From Actinocrinis sp046724665 (GTDB lineage: Bacteria > Actinomycetota > Actinomycetes > Streptomycetales > Catenulisporaceae), in the NCBI GenBank assembly GCA_046724665.1, contig JBKOWZ010000236.1, positions 1 to 17,284 of the forward strand: DNA of 17,284 nucleotides, written 5' to 3'. Below, piece after piece: positions 14,627-17,284 of the stretch. Each line of letters opens with the position of its first letter. Position 1 is the first letter of the stretch. The notes below the pieces were generated by a model. It was given only the letters and a program-made list of their open reading frames with translations. It was not told the DNA's origin and searched no databases. Both the position numbers and the translations under genes were made by a program.

Positions 14627-16837
14627 TCAGGCGACGAGCGCTAGCCAGGTCGCCGAGCCGACGACGCCGTCGCTCGTCAGGCCGCGTGACGTCTGGAAGG
14701 CGCGTACCGCCGCCGCAGTCGCCGTGCCGAAGACGCCGTCAACGGTCAGCGATCCGCCGTGCGCGTTCAACAGATACTGCACCGCGCTGATCGCCGGCTT
14801 GGTGGCGCCCACCTTGACCAGCACCAGCAGCTTCTGCCAGGTCGGCGCTGTCACGACGCCGTCCGCGGTCAAGCTCTGCGACGTCTGGAAGGCGCGCACC
14901 GCGGCTGTGGTGGCCGTGCCGAAGACGCCATCGACGGTCAGGGATCCGCCGTGCGCGTTCAACAGATACTGCACGGCCGCCGTCCGCGGTCCGTTCTGCC
15001 CCTGCTGCACGGTCGGCCAGGTGAGCAGCGGCAGCGTGGATCCGATGCCGGCCGCCAGCGGGAACGGCGCGCGGATCAGCAGTTGGGCGTTGCGCGACTG
15101 CGCGGCGCCGCGGCGCAGGTCGATGCCGCGCCCGACCTCCTGGAGGTCGTTGGCGGCCAGCTCGCGGGCCAGCGCGGCGAGGTGCGCCGGGGTGCCGGCG
15201 TCTCCGCCGTACGACAGCGGCGCGTCACCGTCGATCATCGTGGTGAAGACGGACAGCACCCCGCCGCCCTCGCAGATCTCGAAGGTGCGGCACTGGATCG
15301 GCCAGTCGATGTGCGAGGCCGTGTTCACCTCCCAGAAGCCGCCACCGATCACCGAGGGGAAGGCCGGCGGGTACGCGGTGATGTTGTTGCTGTGGGTGTG
15401 GCCGTCCACCAGCAGGATCACGTTGGGGAAGCGCAGCAGCAGCTTTTTCAGGTCGGTGCCGCCGTACGGCCGGTCGTCGTCGGTGTTGTCCATCGAGCCG
15501 AGCGTGTGATGGCAGAACACGACGAACAGTTTGTCCTGCACCCCGGGCTGGTTGACCACCGTGTTCGGCCGGGTGCCGTCCGAATCGTCCAGTTCGTAGC
15601 GGGAGCTGTTCGCCTTGAGCCGGTTCTGGAGCCAGGTCCACTGCGTCCGGTCGATCGCGCCGTTCGCGCCTCCGGACGGGTTCGTGGTGTCCAGTACCAG
15701 GAACTGGAACGGGTCGGCGGCCCCGGAAGGTATCGCGTAGTAGGCCTTGTCGCTGCCCGAGGTGAATCCGTGCCCTGACGGTAGACCCGACGTGATGAAG
15801 TGCTCGGCGGCGAACTCGGCCCGGGAGAGCAGCCGCCGGTCGCCGTCCTTGGTCACGTCGCGAGTAGCGATCGACACGTCACCGCTGACCGCGCCGATCA
15901 ACGCGTCCAGGTAGAACGAGAAGTCGTTGTCGAACACGGTTGGCAGGCCGCTGAGTGCGGTGATCTTCGTGCCGCTGGTGGCGATGGCGCTGAGGGCGCC
16001 GAACGGCACCGCGTCGATCGCCACGTTGCCTTGCACGAGGCTGTCGTGGTTGCCGTAGGCGGCGTACCAGGGCATGCCGAGACCGGTCGCGGTGAACGGC
16101 TGCCGTGCGGCGGTCAGCAGCCCGGGCACCAGCGGGAACCCGGCCGCCTGGTCCTTGTCCGGCGGGCTCTGCGGCGCCTCGGGGTGCCAGAACCCGGAGT
16201 CGGCGCCGAACCGGCCGCTGCCGACGCTCTCGTCGAGGGCGAGGCTGCCGGAGTCGGGGTGCACGCCGGCGCCGTCGAGCAGGTCGATGTACCAGCGGGT
16301 CTCGTTGTACTGGCAGTTGTCCACGGCGTCGCCGGTCACGATCGTGAACGCGAGCGGAGCGCCGACGCGCGGGCCACGGCCCAGGTTCCGCAGCGTGCGG
16401 CACATGGCGTCAGTGGTCTGCGTCGAGAGGCACTCGTGCGCGCGGTACGCCGAGGCCGTCGGGTAGGAGCCGTAGTGCGGCGGTCCGTAGTCGCCGAGGC
16501 GGTCGAGGAACTCGACGCGCAGCGGTGACTGGTCGTCCACGATGTGCAGGTCGGACATCTGCGCGAAGGCGATCAGCGACCGGGTCGGCTGCGTGGAGCC
16601 GGTCGGTACGAGGTCCTGCCGCAGGATGTGCGGTTCTCCGGGCCCTGCGACGACGCCGTGGTAGCCGGTACCCGGGTCCGGGCCGCGCAGCAGCGTCCGG
16701 TCGAGGGTGGACAGCGGGAATCCGAAGCCTGATGCGGTCGTCGTGGCGGAGGGAGTGACGGCGGCTCGGGCCGGGGAAGCCGCGATCAGCGCGGCGGCCC
16801 CGGCGACGGAGAGGAATTCGCGGCGGGAGACAGTCAT
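14627..16837 (-). CDS. Tat-exported metallophosphoesterase (TIGR03767-like) with two peptidoglycan-binding repeats
   Basis: Secreted calcineurin-like phosphoesterase (736 aa). The N-terminus has a Tat signal, SRREFLSVAGAAALIAA, likely cleaved near residue 25. Two-metal site motifs appear in order with long inserts: SDLH (Asp96, His98), TGDAVDN (Asp170), YGNHD (Asn263, His264, Asp265), FCHHT (His443/444) and DGHTH (His480, His482). This spacing and the Tat signal fit the TIGR03767 (PPA1498) family. The C-terminus adds two PG_binding_1 repeats (about 610-736), each with the block AVQYLLNAHGGSLTVDGVFG, which probably anchor the enzyme in the cell wall. The ATG at 16837 has no clear ribosome site; TATGTT (16849-16854) may be a -10 giving a very short leader. 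Substrate unknown; phosphate scavenging is a guess. Confidence 0.9.
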   Translation of the reverse strand: MTVSRREFLSVAGAAALIAASPARAAVTPSATTTASGFGFPLSTLDRTLLRGPDPGTGYHGVVAGPGEPHILRQDLVPTGSTQPTRSLIAFAQMSDLHIVDDQSPLRVEFLDRLGDYGPPHYGSYPTASAYRAHECLSTQTTDAMCRTLRNLGRGPRVGAPLAFTIVTGDAVDNCQYNETRWYIDLLDGAGVHPDSGSLALDESVGSGRFGADSGFWHPEAPQSPPDKDQAAGFPLVPGLLTAARQPFTATGLGMPWYAAYGNHDSLVQGNVAIDAVPFGALSAIATSGTKITALSGLPTVFDNDFSFYLDALIGAVSGDVSIATRDVTKDGDRRLLSRAEFAAEHFITSGLPSGHGFTSGSDKAYYAIPSGAADPFQFLVLDTTNPSGGANGAIDRTQWTWLQNRLKANSSRYELDDSDGTRPNTVVNQPGVQDKLFVVFCHHTLGSMDNTDDDRPYGGTDLKKLLLRFPNVILLVDGHTHSNNITAYPPAFPSVIGGGFWEVNTASHIDWPIQCRTFEICEGGGVLSVFTTMIDGDAPLSYGGDAGTPAHLAALARELAANDLQEVGRGIDLRRGAAQSRNAQLLIRAPFPLAAGIGSTLPLLTWPTVQQGQNGPRTAAVQYLLNAHGGSLTVDGVFGTATTAAVRAFQTSQSLTADGVVTAPTWQKLLVLVKVGATKPAISAVQYLLNAHGGSLTVDGVFGTATAAAVRAFQTSRGLTSDGVVGSATWLALVA
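14688..14974. repeat. Pair of 95-bp direct repeats inside the metallophosphoesterase gene
   Basis: Copies at 14688-14782 and 14880-14974 are offset by 192 bp (64 codons) and differ at only about ten positions by eye, with the last 20 or so bases identical. They encode the matching parts of the two peptidoglycan-binding units, indicating a recent in-frame duplication or gene conversion that could still change copy number by recombination. Confidence 0.85.
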
Positions 16838-16838
16838 A

Positions 16839-16854
16839 TATGGTCCATAACATA
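16839..16854. promoter_or_regulatory. AT-rich palindrome and possible -10 at the metallophosphoesterase start
   Basis: TATGGTCCATA (16839-16849) has 5-bp arms around a central T and sits directly upstream of the start codon at 16837. On the minus strand TATGTT (16854 to 16849) fits a -10 box ending 11 bases before the ATG. The patch is strikingly AT-rich in this genome. The palindrome would overlap the transcription start, the position of a repressor site. Confidence 0.4.
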
Positions 16855-16867
16855 TTGAGGTGGGTAT

Positions 16868-17284
16868 TCAGGCAGCGAGCGCGGCAGCGAGGCGTTCGCC
16901 GGAGAGAGCAGCAGCGGGAAAGTGGCCGAGCGCGGCGTTGCGGCTGACGGCCAGACGCAGATGGTGTGCGGCGGCGCGGTGGTCGGCCAGGGTCAGCTGG
17001 GCCAGGCCGAGCGCATGCTCGACCGAGCCGAAGCAGCTGACGGCCGGTCCGGCGACGATGGGCAGCGCGGCGTACGGCAGCAGCAGCCGGTACGCGTGCT
17101 CGGCGGCGTCGCGGTCGCCGACCAGGTGCGCGGCTTCCACGATCCCGTACATCGTCGCCAGCCAGGTGCCGGATCTCGGCAGGGCGGACAGCGCCTGCGG
17201 GCGGCCGGCGAGGCCGGCCAGCGCGGCGCGGGCGTGCCGGGTCTCGCCGGCGGCGGCGCAGGCCACGGCGAGCCACGCCTGGAG
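16868..17284 (-). CDS. C-terminal part of a probable TPR/ATPase-type (BTAD-like) regulator (5' end cut by window edge)
   Basis: The frame is open to the right edge; 138 residues are visible, ending at TGA 16868-16870. The sequence is a string of Ala/Leu-rich helix pairs (LQAWLAVACAAAGETRHARA at the edge, EHALGLAQLTLADHRAAAHH later) in the TPR-like pattern that ends many actinobacterial LuxR/BTAD ATPase regulators. The closing HLRLAVSRNAALGHFPAAAL is typical of those tails. No DNA-binding or ATPase part is in the window, so the call rests on the tail alone. It stops 30 bp before the metallophosphoesterase start on the same strand, so the two may be cotranscribed. A GTG at 17266 is internal, not a true start. 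Confidence 0.6.
   Translation of the reverse strand, partial: LQAWLAVACAAAGETRHARAALAGLAGRPQALSALPRSGTWLATMYGIVEAAHLVGDRDAAEHAYRLLLPYAALPIVAGPAVSCFGSVEHALGLAQLTLADHRAAAHHLRLAVSRNAALGHFPAAALSGERLAAALAA

Noticed and set aside
13812..15509. 565-residue plus-strand open frame, and similar long frames at 3773-5194, 7569-8951 and 13086-14393
   Set aside because: Each lies opposite or out of frame with a gene that has clear domains. They are rich in Arg/Ser/Ala/Pro with no family motif, the usual shadow of high-GC coding DNA.
1..17284. Search for tRNA, rRNA, CRISPR arrays, intact insertion sequences, att sites or phage genes
   Set aside because: No cloverleaf with a T-arm motif, no regularly spaced repeat-spacer array, no transposase or integrase motif and no flanking terminal repeats were recognised by eye.

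Overview
The window is about 70 percent GC with the strong third-position GC bias, GTG/TTG start codons and near absence of TTA codons typical of a filamentous actinobacterium (Streptomyces/Catenulispora-like). The genus is inferred from composition and gene families only. No tRNA, rRNA, CRISPR array, intact insertion sequence or phage module was seen. Ten genes appear complete and two run off the window ends.

Left part (1-6096), drug export and its regulator: a DHA2-type MFS efflux gene (minus, cut by the left edge) is divergent from a DrrA/DrrB-type ABC exporter operon (plus, start/stop overlap). The exporter converges, with a 23 bp overlap, on a 1084-residue AfsR/SARP-type regulator (winged helix, BTAD, NB-ARC ATPase, TPR-like tail). 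The divergent promoter region holds three 7-bp direct repeats at an exact 11-bp period, the layout SARP regulators bind. The regulator carries the only TTA codon I found in the window, suggesting bldA-type developmental control.

Middle part (6097-10866), plant polysaccharide use: a LacI-family repressor flanked by operator-like palindromes, a degenerate minus-strand remnant that looks like a glycoside-hydrolase-associated protein, a GNAT acetyltransferase, a small PLDc_N/SHOCT membrane protein, and a secreted GH43 endo-arabinanase-like enzyme with a C-terminal ricin-type (CBM13) module. Upstream of the GH43 gene is a perfect TTGACA -35 box next to CGAAAGTTTCG, the inverted repeat known from Streptomyces xylanase promoters. 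This fits LacI-type control of hemicellulose degradation.

Right part (10954-17284): an apparently leaderless single gene encodes a KAP-type P-loop NTPase fused to a degenerate receiver-like domain (Asn where the phospho-acceptor Asp should be) and a TPR-like tail. This is the best candidate in the window for an uncharacterised conflict or signalling system. It converges with a 17 bp overlap on a DHA3-type MFS gene. After a strong 13-bp-stem hairpin comes a Tat-exported metallophosphoesterase (TIGR03767-like) with two nearly identical C-terminal peptidoglycan-binding repeats, and then the C-terminal end of what looks like a second BTAD/ATPase-type regulator, cut by the right edge.
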